Under the pieces are notes generated by a model. That model ran no database searches. It was not told where the DNA came from and worked only from the letters and a program-made list of their open reading frames with translations. A DNA stretch of 11,091 nt. Origin: Paenibacillus sp. (GTDB taxonomy: Bacteria; Bacillota; Bacilli; Paenibacillales; Paenibacillaceae). A program made the translations under genes and the position numbers. Every line of letters begins with the position of its first letter. Positions within the stretch are counted from its first letter, which is position 1. The DNA is taken from assembly GCA_029256665.1 (NCBI GenBank), contig JAQSXN010000066.1, positions 1-11,091 on the forward strand. The letters are read 5' to 3'. Below are positions 1-6,517 of the stretch, in pieces.

Positions 1-188
1 AACAGCTTGATCGTATAACTTTTGGCTTCCGCAGCAGGATCTTGCTGGCCGCCCGCGTTGCTTGCAGTCGCGGAAGCTGTCGGCGAAGGACTTGATGTAG
101 AGGAGCCGTTGCCGCCGCTGCAGCCGGCAAGCAATCCCGCAGTCAGACATAAGGCCAAACCTGAACTTAACAACCGTCTTTTTTTCAT
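1..188 (-). CDS. Sugar ABC transporter substrate-binding lipoprotein, N-terminus (partial)
   Basis: Only the first 62 codons lie in the window; the gene continues past position 1. The protein starts MKKRRLLSSG, then a hydrophobic stretch ending in the lipobox LLAGC (Cys23), so this is a lipoprotein signal peptide and the mature protein should be anchored to the outer face of the membrane. A Ser/Thr/Pro/Gly-rich linker (about residues 24-50) follows, as is usual before the solute-binding fold. A ribosome site (AAGGGG) sits a few bases before the ATG. It lies 57 bp downstream of two CUT1 permease genes on the same strand, so it is most likely the extracellular sugar or oligosaccharide receptor of that transporter. 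The binding domain is outside the window, so family and substrate cannot be read. Its place after the permeases is less common than first place. Confidence 0.85.
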   Translation of the reverse strand, partial: MKKRRLLSSGLALCLTAGLLAGCSGGNGSSTSSPSPTASATASNAGGQQDPAAEAKSYTIKL

Positions 189-218
189 GAGTCTACCCCT
201 TCTGTAATAGATTTAAGA

Positions 219-236
219 TTGCACCTTTATATGCAA
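219..236 (-). other. Small inverted repeat between permease and binding-protein genes
   Basis: The 57-bp gap holds arms TTGCA (219-223) and TGCAA (232-236) around 8 bases. It has no T-tract, so it is not a convincing terminator. It might be an mRNA stability element that lets the binding protein be made in excess over the permeases, or may be chance. Confidence 0.2.
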
Positions 237-245
237 GACCGGCAG

Positions 246-1142
246 TCAGCCTTTCACCGCGCCGATCATGATGCCTTTGACGAAATATTTTTGCAGGAAC
301 GGATAGACGCATACGATCGGAAGAATAACGACCATCAGTATGGCAGCCTTGATCGACTCCGACGTGTAATGCTGCCCGTCCATATCCGCCTCGGAGCCCG
401 CCAGCAGCGGGTTTAGCCCCGACATTTGACTGGCGTCGTTAAGCACTTCCCGAAGCAAGATTTGCAGCACTTTGATTTCATTGCCGGTAATGTAGATCAG
501 CGCGTCGAACCAGGCGTTCCAGTGATGCACGATCGTCCATAACGTCACCGTCGCCATAACCGGCGCCGACAGCGGAACGATAATCCGGAAGAAGACGTAC
601 AGATCGTTGGCGCCGTCCATCCGCGCGCTCTCCTCCAGCTCCTCCGGAATGGAATAGAAGAAATTTCGCAGAATGATGATATTCCAGGCGCTGGCGACTC
701 CGGGCAGCACGAGCGCCCAGATCGTGTTGGTCAGATGCAGATTTTTGACAAGCAGATACATCGGAATCAGGCCGCCGCTGAAAAACATCGTGAACACGAC
801 CATCCACATCCAGAACTTGCGCGCCCACAAATACGTCTTGGCCAGCGGATACGCCAGCATCGACGTAACCAGCACCGTCAGAACGGTTCCCAGCACGGTT
901 CTGAGAATGGTCCAGTAATACGCGTCGAAGATCGTGTTGCCTTGAAAGATACGTTTGTAAGCGTCCAGCGTCGGCTGCGCCGTATACAGGTGAAGTCCGA
1001 TTCTCTGCGCTTCCGCCGGTTGACTGAACGAGATGACCAGTTGCTGCCAGAACGGATACAGGATCGTCACGGATGCCAGAATCAACAGGGCGGCGTTGCC
1101 GATATCGAACAGCTTCTCCGCTCTGCTCTTGCGAATGCCCAT
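246..1142 (-). CDS. Carbohydrate ABC transporter permease (LplC/YtcP type, CUT1)
   Basis: This 298-residue integral membrane protein is one of the two channel subunits of a binding-protein-dependent sugar importer. Hydrophobic segments are seen near residues 14-35, 78-100, 110-132, 140-160, 190-212 and 264-285, matching the usual six. The cytoplasmic EAA loop that docks the ATPase is clear at about residues 167-194: EELEESARMDGAND followed by the spaced IIVPLSAP. The N-terminal part (ILYPFWQQLVISFS) and the C-terminal KYFVKGIMIGAVKG are typical of the LplC/YtcP branch, whose partners import complex oligosaccharides. An AGGAGG site precedes the ATG. It lies 13 bp downstream of the first permease gene and should be co-transcribed and form a heterodimer with it. 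No ATPase gene is nearby; members of this branch usually use a shared MsmX-type ATPase. The substrate cannot be deduced. Confidence 0.93.
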   Translation of the reverse strand: MGIRKSRAEKLFDIGNAALLILASVTILYPFWQQLVISFSQPAEAQRIGLHLYTAQPTLDAYKRIFQGNTIFDAYYWTILRTVLGTVLTVLVTSMLAYPLAKTYLWARKFWMWMVVFTMFFSGGLIPMYLLVKNLHLTNTIWALVLPGVASAWNIIILRNFFYSIPEELEESARMDGANDLYVFFRIIVPLSAPVMATVTLWTIVHHWNAWFDALIYITGNEIKVLQILLREVLNDASQMSGLNPLLAGSEADMDGQHYTSESIKAAILMVVILPIVCVYPFLQKYFVKGIMIGAVKG

Positions 1143-1155
1143 TACGAATTTCCTC

Positions 1156-2118
1156 CTACCAGATCGAATGATCCGTCATTTTGCGTACGATCCAGTTGGC
1201 CGATACGACCAGCACGAGGGCGACGACGCCCTGGCATAACCCGACTGCCGTGCCGAAGCTGTACTGGAAGTCCGCCAGACCGATGCGGTAGACGTACGTA
1301 TCGATAATATCCGCCACCCCGTAGACGACGGGATTGTACAGATTGAAGATTTGATCGAAGCCCGCATCCAGCACGTTGCCGAGCCGCAGGACGAACATGA
1401 TGCTGATGACCGGCAGCAGGCTGGGGAGCGTGATATAGAAAATTTGCTTGAAACGACCCGCTCCGTCGATTTTGGCCGCCTCGTACATTTCGCTGCTGAT
1501 GCCGGCGATCGCCGCCAAATAAATAATGCTGCCGTAGCCGAACTCCTTCCAGATGTCGGAAGTTACGATGATGGCCAGGAACGATCCCGGCTTGGAGAGC
1601 AGCACCTCCGTCTTCCATCCCATCAGGTCGTAGATGTAGCCGTACAGTCCGTAGCTCGGCGACAGAAGCTGGAACACCAGCCCGGAGATGACGACCCAGG
1701 ACAAGAAGTGCGGCAAATACGAAATCGTCTGGATGATTCGCTTGAGCTTGTTGTTCATTATTTCGTTCAACAGCAGCGCGAACAGGATCGGGGCCGGAAA
1801 GCCCAACGCGATCTTCAGAAAGCTGATTCGAAGCGTGTTGTACAGCACCTGAAGCACCGAATCGGAGACGAATATTCGTTCGAAATATTTCAGCCCCGCC
1901 CAGGGACTTCCCAGAATGCCGTCCATCGGATTAAATTCCTTAAAGGCCAGCACAACGCCGTAAATCGGGATGTATTTGAAAATTACAAAATATACGATGC
2001 CCGGCAGCATAAGCAGAAACAAATATTTCTGCCTGCGCAGCTTGATCATCGTGCGCGACAGCCTGCTCGCGGCGGCAGGCGGCCGATTCGTGCCCGTCTC
2101 TGCCATTGATGTATGCAC
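1156..2118 (-). CDS. Carbohydrate ABC transporter permease (LplB type, CUT1)
   Basis: This 320-residue membrane protein is the second channel subunit of the sugar importer. After a polar N-terminus (about 30 residues) comes the family opening KYLFLLMLPGIVYFVIFKYIPIYGV, further hydrophobic segments, and a well kept EAA loop at about residues 210-236 (EMYEAAKIDGA, then ITLPSLLPV). The C-terminus (IVRKMTDHSIW) is also typical of LplB-like permeases. I favour the GTG start at 2118 because GAGGAGG lies 9 bases upstream of it; the in-frame ATG at 2106 would be about 21 bases away. The gene follows the response regulator after a 144-bp gap with no visible terminator and is followed 13 bp later by the partner permease. 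Substrate unknown; regulation by the adjacent two-component system is inferred from position. Confidence 0.93.
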   Translation of the reverse strand: MHTSMAETGTNRPPAAASRLSRTMIKLRRQKYLFLLMLPGIVYFVIFKYIPIYGVVLAFKEFNPMDGILGSPWAGLKYFERIFVSDSVLQVLYNTLRISFLKIALGFPAPILFALLLNEIMNNKLKRIIQTISYLPHFLSWVVISGLVFQLLSPSYGLYGYIYDLMGWKTEVLLSKPGSFLAIIVTSDIWKEFGYGSIIYLAAIAGISSEMYEAAKIDGAGRFKQIFYITLPSLLPVISIMFVLRLGNVLDAGFDQIFNLYNPVVYGVADIIDTYVYRIGLADFQYSFGTAVGLCQGVVALVLVVSANWIVRKMTDHSIW

Positions 2119-2262
2119 GGTTCAGTTCCTCCTCTTCCTTAGGTGCAGGGGCAGGGCGCAACTCCTGTCCTCGATTGTTTTCCATGCATTCATGGTACCA
2201 TCGCGGAATCGGCGACTGAATGATCGTATCGAACATTTATTGATCTTTTAGTACTTCATTCC
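2119..2262. promoter_or_regulatory. Regulator-permease intergenic gap with candidate operator
   Basis: This 144-bp gap lies between the response regulator and the first permease. It has no hairpin plus T-tract, so read-through from upstream is possible. It holds GATCGTATCGAACAT at 2222-2236 (plus strand), which matches 14 of 15 bases with the reverse complement of 5767-5781 in the kinase promoter. I could not find a convincing -35/-10 pair for the minus strand; the best -10-like box is only a 4/6 match without a -35 partner. The gap also contains CCATG and CATGG arms four bases apart. If the regulator activates the transporter separately from its own gene, its site should lie here. Confidence 0.35.
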
Positions 2263-3933
2263 TTATTGCAGCTTTTTGCGCTGTCCCTCTCCGGTGGCGA
2301 ATTCCCGCGGACTCATGCCGGCCACTCGCTTAAACATGCGGCTGAAGTGCTCCACGCTGTTGTATCCGACGGCTTCCGCAATCTCGAATACGCGCAGCCG
2401 GCCCTCCGCCAGCAGCTCTTTGGCGCGCTCGATCCGGAACTGATTGACGTATTCCGAGAAGTTCATGTTCTGGTCCTTCTGTATGAGCCGACCCAGATGG
2501 GCGCTGCTTACTCCGATATGCTCCGCTACCGATTGCAGCGTAATTTCCTCCCGGTAATGAAGCTGCACGTAGCGAATGACGGCTCTGACCAGACTGTTGC
2601 CCGTCGCCATCGCATTAGCCATCGCTTCCAACAGCTCGAGCAGCCTGCGATTCAGTTCGGGAATCGACTCACGCTCGAAGATCAGTTCGTTGAAGCTCTC
2701 CAGCATGGGCGCGAAGAGATCCTGATAGCCGTGCTTGTCCGCAAATTCGGCAAGCACAAACGTATATTTCTCATATTGGCGCAGCACGCGCAGATAGTCC
2801 GTCCGCGACGTTTCGCCCGGCCGGGCCGGCAGCGAACTCATCATATCCCGCAGCAGCACCGGATGGAAGCTGTTCAGCACATTGCGCAGATGCTCCACCT
2901 GCTCCTTGCCTAGCTCAGGCTCCGGACGTTTGCCCGGATAGCCGTTTCGCGCCAGCTCCCGTTCATGGATGAGCTTGCCCTTGCCCAGCATGAACCTGAG
3001 CTGGCAAGCCTGAACAGCGCGAATAAACATCTTCGGAACCGTGTCGTCCTGCGCGCGCAGTTCGCTGAAGCCGGCGGACACCTGCACCTGGAAGTGGCGC
3101 TGCAGCGCCTGCGACAGACGCTCGAATACGCGTTTCGCCTCCTCGGCCCCGCTCTCGTCTTCGCTGGAGGCGAGCATGGCAAACTCGCCGGATCCGTTAT
3201 CAAACAGATCGGCGGAGTCGTTGGCGATTTCCTCCAGCACGTTCATTATTGCAAATGTGAGCAGATGCTCATCCTTTCGCCAGCGCAAATTCAGAAGTTT
3301 CTGGAAGTTGTCCACTGCGAAATAAAGCATATAATGCCGGCCGTCCGGCCGGTACCGAATACGGAGCCAGTCCTTCTTCCGCTCCAGAAATTGTTGTTCG
3401 CTCGCATAGCCTAGACAAAACTCGCGCAAGAGCTGATTGCGAATATGGCGCCGGCTTTGCAGCAGTTCCTCTCTCATGTCGAGCGGCAACGCGGACGCCG
3501 CTTCCGCTCTGTCATCCTCGCGTCCCTCCCATGGGACTGAATCGTCTCTTTCCTTGTCCAGCGCATCCGACAGCTCGTTCATCAGCTCCAGCAAAGCCGC
3601 CGGCTCCAGCTCCGTCTTCAGAATATACTCCGAGGCTCCGAGACGCATGGCCGTTCGCACCAGTTGAAAGTCATTATACGAGCTGAGCACAACCGTCTTC
3701 GCGTCCAGCGACAGCTCCTCTTTGATTCTTCGGATCAGCTCCAATCCGTCCATGCGCGGCATCTTGATATCCGTAATGACAATATCGGCGCCGCGCTCGC
3801 GGATCGCCTCCAGAGCTTGCTCCCCGTCAAATGCCGTAGCCGCGATCTCGAAGCCGTGGCTCTCCCATGGAATCAAGCGAACAACCGACTCCACCACGAC
3901 CCGGTTGTCATCCGCAATTACTATTTTTTTCAT
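2263..3933 (-). CDS. Response regulator, YesN type, with AraC-family DNA-binding domain
   Basis: This 556-residue cytoplasmic protein is the DNA-binding partner of the upstream kinase. Residues 1-120 form a receiver domain with acidic pair D8/D9, phospho-acceptor D55 in ITDIKMPRMDG, S84 and K106. A middle region (about 160-330) looks like the degenerate GGDEF-like domain of this family: GSGEF at 247-251 stands where GGDEF would be, followed by VSAGFS, so cyclase activity is not expected. Residues about 447-550 form an AraC/XylS domain with two helix-turn-helix units (around 466-485 and 515-535) and the ending EHFSRMFKRVAGMSPREF. The ATG overlaps the kinase stop by four bases (ATGA), so the two are translationally coupled. 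In known pairs of this class, the regulator activates nearby sugar transport or glycan-degradation genes; the permeases downstream are the likely targets. Confidence 0.94.
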   Translation of the reverse strand: MKKIVIADDNRVVVESVVRLIPWESHGFEIAATAFDGEQALEAIRERGADIVITDIKMPRMDGLELIRRIKEELSLDAKTVVLSSYNDFQLVRTAMRLGASEYILKTELEPAALLELMNELSDALDKERDDSVPWEGREDDRAEAASALPLDMREELLQSRRHIRNQLLREFCLGYASEQQFLERKKDWLRIRYRPDGRHYMLYFAVDNFQKLLNLRWRKDEHLLTFAIMNVLEEIANDSADLFDNGSGEFAMLASSEDESGAEEAKRVFERLSQALQRHFQVQVSAGFSELRAQDDTVPKMFIRAVQACQLRFMLGKGKLIHERELARNGYPGKRPEPELGKEQVEHLRNVLNSFHPVLLRDMMSSLPARPGETSRTDYLRVLRQYEKYTFVLAEFADKHGYQDLFAPMLESFNELIFERESIPELNRRLLELLEAMANAMATGNSLVRAVIRYVQLHYREEITLQSVAEHIGVSSAHLGRLIQKDQNMNFSEYVNQFRIERAKELLAEGRLRVFEIAEAVGYNSVEHFSRMFKRVAGMSPREFATGEGQRKKLQ

Positions 3934-5708
3934 GCCAAACTTCTCCCTTCATTCTCCATGGCCGGCAGCCGGATGACGGCTTCCGTTCCCACGCCTTCTT
4001 CGCTTTGCAGCGCAATGCCGTAATTCTCGCCGTAAAGCAGCTTGATTCGCTGATCAACATTTCGGACGCCGATCTTGCTCAGCCGATCCGCCATATTCGT
4101 ATCCTCCGCCAGCACTTCCCTGATTCTGGCCGCTGTCATGCCGACACCGTTGTCGCTCACCGACAGCAGCAACTGCTTCCCCTCCCGGCGAGCGCCGATC
4201 CGCAAGGTCGGATTATCCTCCGCCGTGTTCAAACCGTGGAAGATCGCGTTCTCGACAAGCGGCTGCATCAGCAGGCCCGGTATATACAATTCGAGCAGTT
4301 CATCCTCAACGTCAAAATAGACATGCAACGCATTCGCGTATTGCATCTGCTGGATCTTGATATAATCCTTCAGGTTCGCCAGCTCTGTCCTTAATCGGAT
4401 GAGCCGTTTGCCGTTTCCCAGCGTCCGCTGGTAAATTCGCGCGAGCGTATAAATCATATCCGCCAGCACGCTCTCGCCCCGTGTCAGCGCTTGCAAACGA
4501 ATCGAGCCAAGCGCGTTGTTGAGGAAATGGGGGTTGATCTGATACTGCAGCATCTGGAATTCGGTGTCGCCCCGCCGCTTCTCCTCTTCGACCAGCCGCC
4601 CGACGACCTCCTTCAATCTTGCGGCCATGAAGTTGAACGAACCGGCCATCACCGCAAACTCGTTATCAAAGTTCGTTGCGACCTGAATGTTGAATTTGCC
4701 GGCCTGAATTTGTCTCATCGCATGAACCATCGTTTTCACGGGTCTTGCAAACTTGCGGGCGAACACCCACGACGCGGTCAGCAAGATGATGAGCAATACG
4801 ACGCATAACAAGTAGGTGGATCTGGCGATCGTGGCGATGCCTCCCGTCACCTCGGACTGAGGCAGTACCTGAACGATCTGAATATTCCATTGCGGCAGGC
4901 GGTAGTAGCCGACCATGTAGGATTCTCCCTCCAAGGAGACGCTGCGTTGTCCTACCGAAGGCCCGGCTGAATTGCCCAACGTTTCGTTCGTGATCAGCTC
5001 GGACCGGGCAAGCCCAAGCCCGCCTGTGCGGGCAAGCGGTGTGCCGTCCAGCGTGCTGATCGTCATCACTCCGCGAGTATACGAGTTGCTCTCGCGAATA
5101 ATGGCCGAGAAATTCGTCTCGCGTACGAACAGGAATACGCCTGCCGAATACGAATCGTCTTCGTGACGATCCATGTTGTCGTACAGGCGTCGCCCCAATA
5201 CGTAATACCCTCCGTCGGAATTGTCGGCGGATGGCAGCTTCTCCATGTATACCTTGCCGTGCTGGTCCATTGCGCGGTCATAGATGGCCGAGTTTCCGAT
5301 CCCGCTGCCGCTTACGCCTCCCGTCCCCGAATAGGAGTGCAGCAGCTCATGGTCGCGGTAGAATTCCACATGGCCGATAAGCCGCTCCTCGAAAAACAGC
5401 CGGTTCATGATGGTATCCAGCTCCTGATACGCATTCCGGGTCTCCACTTTCGTTTTGTCGAAATCATTGCCGAACAGCACTTTTTTCAGCTCGTCCGACG
5501 CCACCATGAAGTCCATGTACTTCTTGTACAGGGTCATCTGGAAATCCACATTGTGTCCGATCTGCTCGAGAGCCGCCTGCATACCCTGCATAGCGTTGGC
5601 ACGGACTGTCTTCACCGAGATATGATAGGCGTAGGTTCCCATGATCATGACGGGAAACAAGGTGACCAGCACCAGAAACAGCATCAGCTTGGATTGAAAG
5701 GTTCTCAT
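3930..5708 (-). CDS. Membrane sensor histidine kinase, YesM type
   Basis: This 592-residue sensor autophosphorylates and passes the phosphate to the response regulator encoded next. TM1 is at about residues 8-28, followed by a roughly 265-residue extracellular sensing region (probably a Cache-like fold, inferred from size and family), TM2 at about 297-316, then a HAMP linker beginning FARPVKTMVHAMRQIQAGKF. The His_kinase motif QYQINPHFLNNALGSI gives phospho-acceptor H394. The ATP-binding part has an N box (QPLVENAIFHG, 482-492), SDNGVGM (518-524), IGVRNVDQRIKLLYG and GVGTEAVIRLP. The start is well supported: AAGGAGAGG lies close upstream and a promoter lies just before that. It is first gene of the unit and overlaps the regulator by four bases. 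The sensed ligand is unknown; sugar transport neighbours suggest an oligosaccharide or a binding protein loaded with one. Confidence 0.94.
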   Translation of the reverse strand: MRTFQSKLMLFLVLVTLFPVMIMGTYAYHISVKTVRANAMQGMQAALEQIGHNVDFQMTLYKKYMDFMVASDELKKVLFGNDFDKTKVETRNAYQELDTIMNRLFFEERLIGHVEFYRDHELLHSYSGTGGVSGSGIGNSAIYDRAMDQHGKVYMEKLPSADNSDGGYYVLGRRLYDNMDRHEDDSYSAGVFLFVRETNFSAIIRESNSYTRGVMTISTLDGTPLARTGGLGLARSELITNETLGNSAGPSVGQRSVSLEGESYMVGYYRLPQWNIQIVQVLPQSEVTGGIATIARSTYLLCVVLLIILLTASWVFARKFARPVKTMVHAMRQIQAGKFNIQVATNFDNEFAVMAGSFNFMAARLKEVVGRLVEEEKRRGDTEFQMLQYQINPHFLNNALGSIRLQALTRGESVLADMIYTLARIYQRTLGNGKRLIRLRTELANLKDYIKIQQMQYANALHVYFDVEDELLELYIPGLLMQPLVENAIFHGLNTAEDNPTLRIGARREGKQLLLSVSDNGVGMTAARIREVLAEDTNMADRLSKIGVRNVDQRIKLLYGENYGIALQSEEGVGTEAVIRLPAMENEGRSLA

Positions 5709-5735
5709 GTGCGTCCACCTCTCCTTTTTCTACTG

Positions 5736-5764
5736 ATTGTATGCATTTCCCATAAGGGTGTCCA
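5736..5764 (-). promoter_or_regulatory. Sigma-A-like promoter of the kinase-regulator-transporter unit
   Basis: On the minus strand a -35 box TGGACA (5764-5759, 5/6 to consensus) and a -10 box TACAAT (5741-5736, 5/6) are separated by exactly 17 bases. Transcription should start near 5729, about 20 bases before the kinase ATG, leaving a very short leader that holds just the ribosome site. Confidence 0.7.
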
Positions 5765-5781
5765 CCATGTTCGACACGATC
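5758..5781. promoter_or_regulatory. Candidate operator overlapping the -35 box
   Basis: Positions 5758-5777 form a 20-bp imperfect palindrome, GTGTC...GACAC, with 16 of 20 positions symmetric. It overlaps the -35 hexamer and reaches upstream of it. Positions 5767-5781 read on the minus strand as GATCGTGTCGAACAT, nearly repeated at 2222-2236. A regulator bound here could either repress or, as a class II site, activate. Which protein binds is inference; the encoded AraC-type regulator is the first candidate, though AraC proteins more often bind direct repeats. Confidence 0.4.
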
Positions 5782-5835
5782 TGTCAATGCAGCTCTGAAA
5801 AAAGGGGGATCCGGCGGCCGTCATGACGTTCGTAT

Positions 5836-5855
5836 GCCGGGGCATCAGGCCCGGC
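5836..5855. repeat. GC-rich inverted repeat
   Basis: Perfect 6-bp arms GCCGGG (5836-5841) and CCCGGC (5850-5855) flank 8 bases. No T-tract follows on either strand, so it is not called a terminator. It falls inside the possible ATPase remnant. Confidence 0.4.
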
Positions 5856-5915
5856 GACTTGACGGGGCTGAAGAGGTTCTTCGGAGGTGTGACTTGCGAT
5901 CATGCAATGGCCATA

Positions 5916-5929
5916 ACGAAGAACTTCGT
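5916..5929. repeat. Compact perfect inverted repeat (6-2-6)
   Basis: Arms ACGAAG and CTTCGT are separated by AA. The loop is too short for a stable RNA hairpin, so the symmetry would suit a dimeric DNA-binding protein, if it means anything. A second 6-2-6 element of different sequence lies at 6331-6344. Confidence 0.3.
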
Positions 5930-6045
5930 CGATCATTAGATCGGCGAGGTTCTTAGGCGTTCATTGCAATAACAGGTTGAATCCGGCTATGCCAGCCTTT
6001 GGCGGTGCGAGTCTAACGATGCACCTTGTACAACAAGTTCAGCTG

Positions 6046-6186
6046 CTACAGATCGCCGGCACCGGCCGACTCCCCGTCAAAGCCGATCCATACATCGGTA
6101 GCGGACGATACGACAGTATCCTCAGTAGATACGACGGTCGTGAAGTCTGGAACCGGTACAGTCGGAAATTTCAGTTCAATACGCAT
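6046..6186 (-). CDS. Unrecognised 46-residue protein (uncertain)
   Basis: An ATG (6186-6184) preceded directly by an in-frame TAA opens a 46-codon frame ending at TAG (6048-6046). The product begins MRIELKFPTVPVPDF, continues with a Thr/Val/Ser-rich acidic middle, and ends VWIGFDGESAGAGDL. It has no Cys, no membrane segment and only two basic residues, so it would be strongly acidic. The composition looks like real protein, but no ribosome site is visible before the ATG. After the TAG the frame reads ten more codons (QLNLLYKVHR) to the next stop. It could be a small gene or a fragment of a longer one. I do not recognise a family. Confidence 0.3.
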   Translation of the reverse strand: MRIELKFPTVPVPDFTTVVSTEDTVVSSATDVWIGFDGESAGAGDL

Positions 6187-6245
6187 TTAGTGGAACCCAA
6201 TTCAAAATTGAAAATTCGAAAAAGTGACTGCAATTCCTTCACAGT

Positions 6246-6275
6246 ATTGTATACGAAAATATTTATCCTTTTGAA
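6246..6275 (-). promoter_or_regulatory. Weak promoter-like pair upstream of the 46-codon ORF
   Basis: On the minus strand TTCAAA (6275-6270, 4/6) and TACAAT (6251-6246, 5/6) are 18 bases apart in AT-rich DNA. Transcription would start about 50 bases before the ATG at 6186. In DNA this AT-rich such matches are common. Confidence 0.22.
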
Positions 6276-6330
6276 CGTAGATCAGTAGCTTATTCGGAGA
6301 TACTCAGAGTGATGCTTACGACCCTTCGAG

Positions 6331-6344
6331 CTGAGATTTCTCAG
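6331..6344. repeat. Compact perfect inverted repeat (6-2-6)
   Basis: Arms CTGAGA and TCTCAG are separated by TT, in a stretch without a gene. No T-tract follows that would make a terminator. It may be an operator remnant or chance. Confidence 0.3.
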
Positions 6345-6403
6345 TTTAATGACGAAAAAGGGAGTCTTGGTCCTCACCCACGATGTCAATATGTATATAT
6401 TAC

Positions 6404-6517
6404 TTAGAACAGCTCTCTGCACTTCCTCACAGCTGCCTGCAAATCCGACTCGTGCAAGCTGCCGAGATGTCGGATAATACTTTCAGCCTGGATCGTATGT
6501 AGCTTAAATGTCAACGA
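6404..6517 (-). pseudogene. Possible C-terminal remnant of a PemK/MazF-family toxin
   Basis: Thirty-seven sense codons run from directly after the stop of the upstream pilus-like gene to a TAA at 6406-6404. They encode LTFKLHTIQAESIIRHLG followed by SLHESDLQAAVRKCRELF. The pattern of a beta strand ending in an RTI-like HTI, then S-x-IIRHLG-x-L-x-x-x-DL and an amphipathic helix, resembles the end of PemK/MazF endoribonucleases. The catalytic N-terminal half is absent and there is no start codon with a ribosome site, so it cannot make a working toxin. It is in frame with the upstream gene, so read-through of the TGA would yield a 198-residue fusion. The family match is from motif memory. The alternative is that it is the original tail of the upstream gene cut off by a nonsense change. 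Confidence 0.4.

Larger units (their letters stand above)
5799..5939 (+). pseudogene. Possible C-terminal remnant of a DUF4143-type AAA ATPase
   Basis: An open stretch between stop codons (ATG at 5823, stop TAG 5937-5939) encodes RPGDLTGLKRFF, a short spacer, then DHAMAITKNFVDH. The pattern DL-x-GL-x-x-F followed by a short gap and A-x-x-ITKN resembles the end of ATPases carrying the DUF4143/PD-(D/E)XK-like C-terminal domain. Those proteins are about 400 residues, so at most the last 40 codons would remain; nothing upstream in any frame continues it, because the kinase promoter lies there. No ribosome site is seen. It is read from memory of the family motif and may be chance. Confidence 0.25.
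5940..6403. other. Gene-poor stretch with degraded sequence
   Basis: Apart from the small ORF at 6046-6186, I see no convincing gene here. Base composition shifts toward AT from about 6190. The 9-mer GAGGTTCTT occurs at 5873-5881 and 5947-5955. Between 6187 and 6403 there are AT-rich runs, a promoter-like pair on the minus strand (6246-6275) and a compact inverted repeat (6331-6344). It looks like decayed DNA flanking the orphan pilus-like genes. Confidence 0.5.

Noticed and set aside
1351..2109. 252-codon plus-strand ORF under the LplB-type permease
   Set aside because: Antisense to a clear permease gene; Gln/Arg/His/Asp-rich with no recognisable fold or ribosome site.
1940..2236. 98-codon minus-strand ORF spanning the regulator-permease gap
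   Set aside because: It opens inside the shared 15-base element and overlaps the permease in another frame. The permease's own GTG with GAGGAGG explains the site better.
5791..5815. T-run CTTTTTT on the minus strand upstream of the kinase promoter as a terminator
   Set aside because: No stem-forming arms precede the run, so it does not qualify.
5977..6288. 103-codon plus-strand ORF
   Set aside because: No ribosome site, ending in Lys/Ile-rich sequence typical of chance frames in AT-rich DNA, and it overlaps the more protein-like minus-strand ORF at 6046-6186.
6384..6389. Perfect TTGACA on the minus strand
   Set aside because: No -10-like hexamer is found at 16-18 bases; the hexamer alone is not evidence of a promoter.
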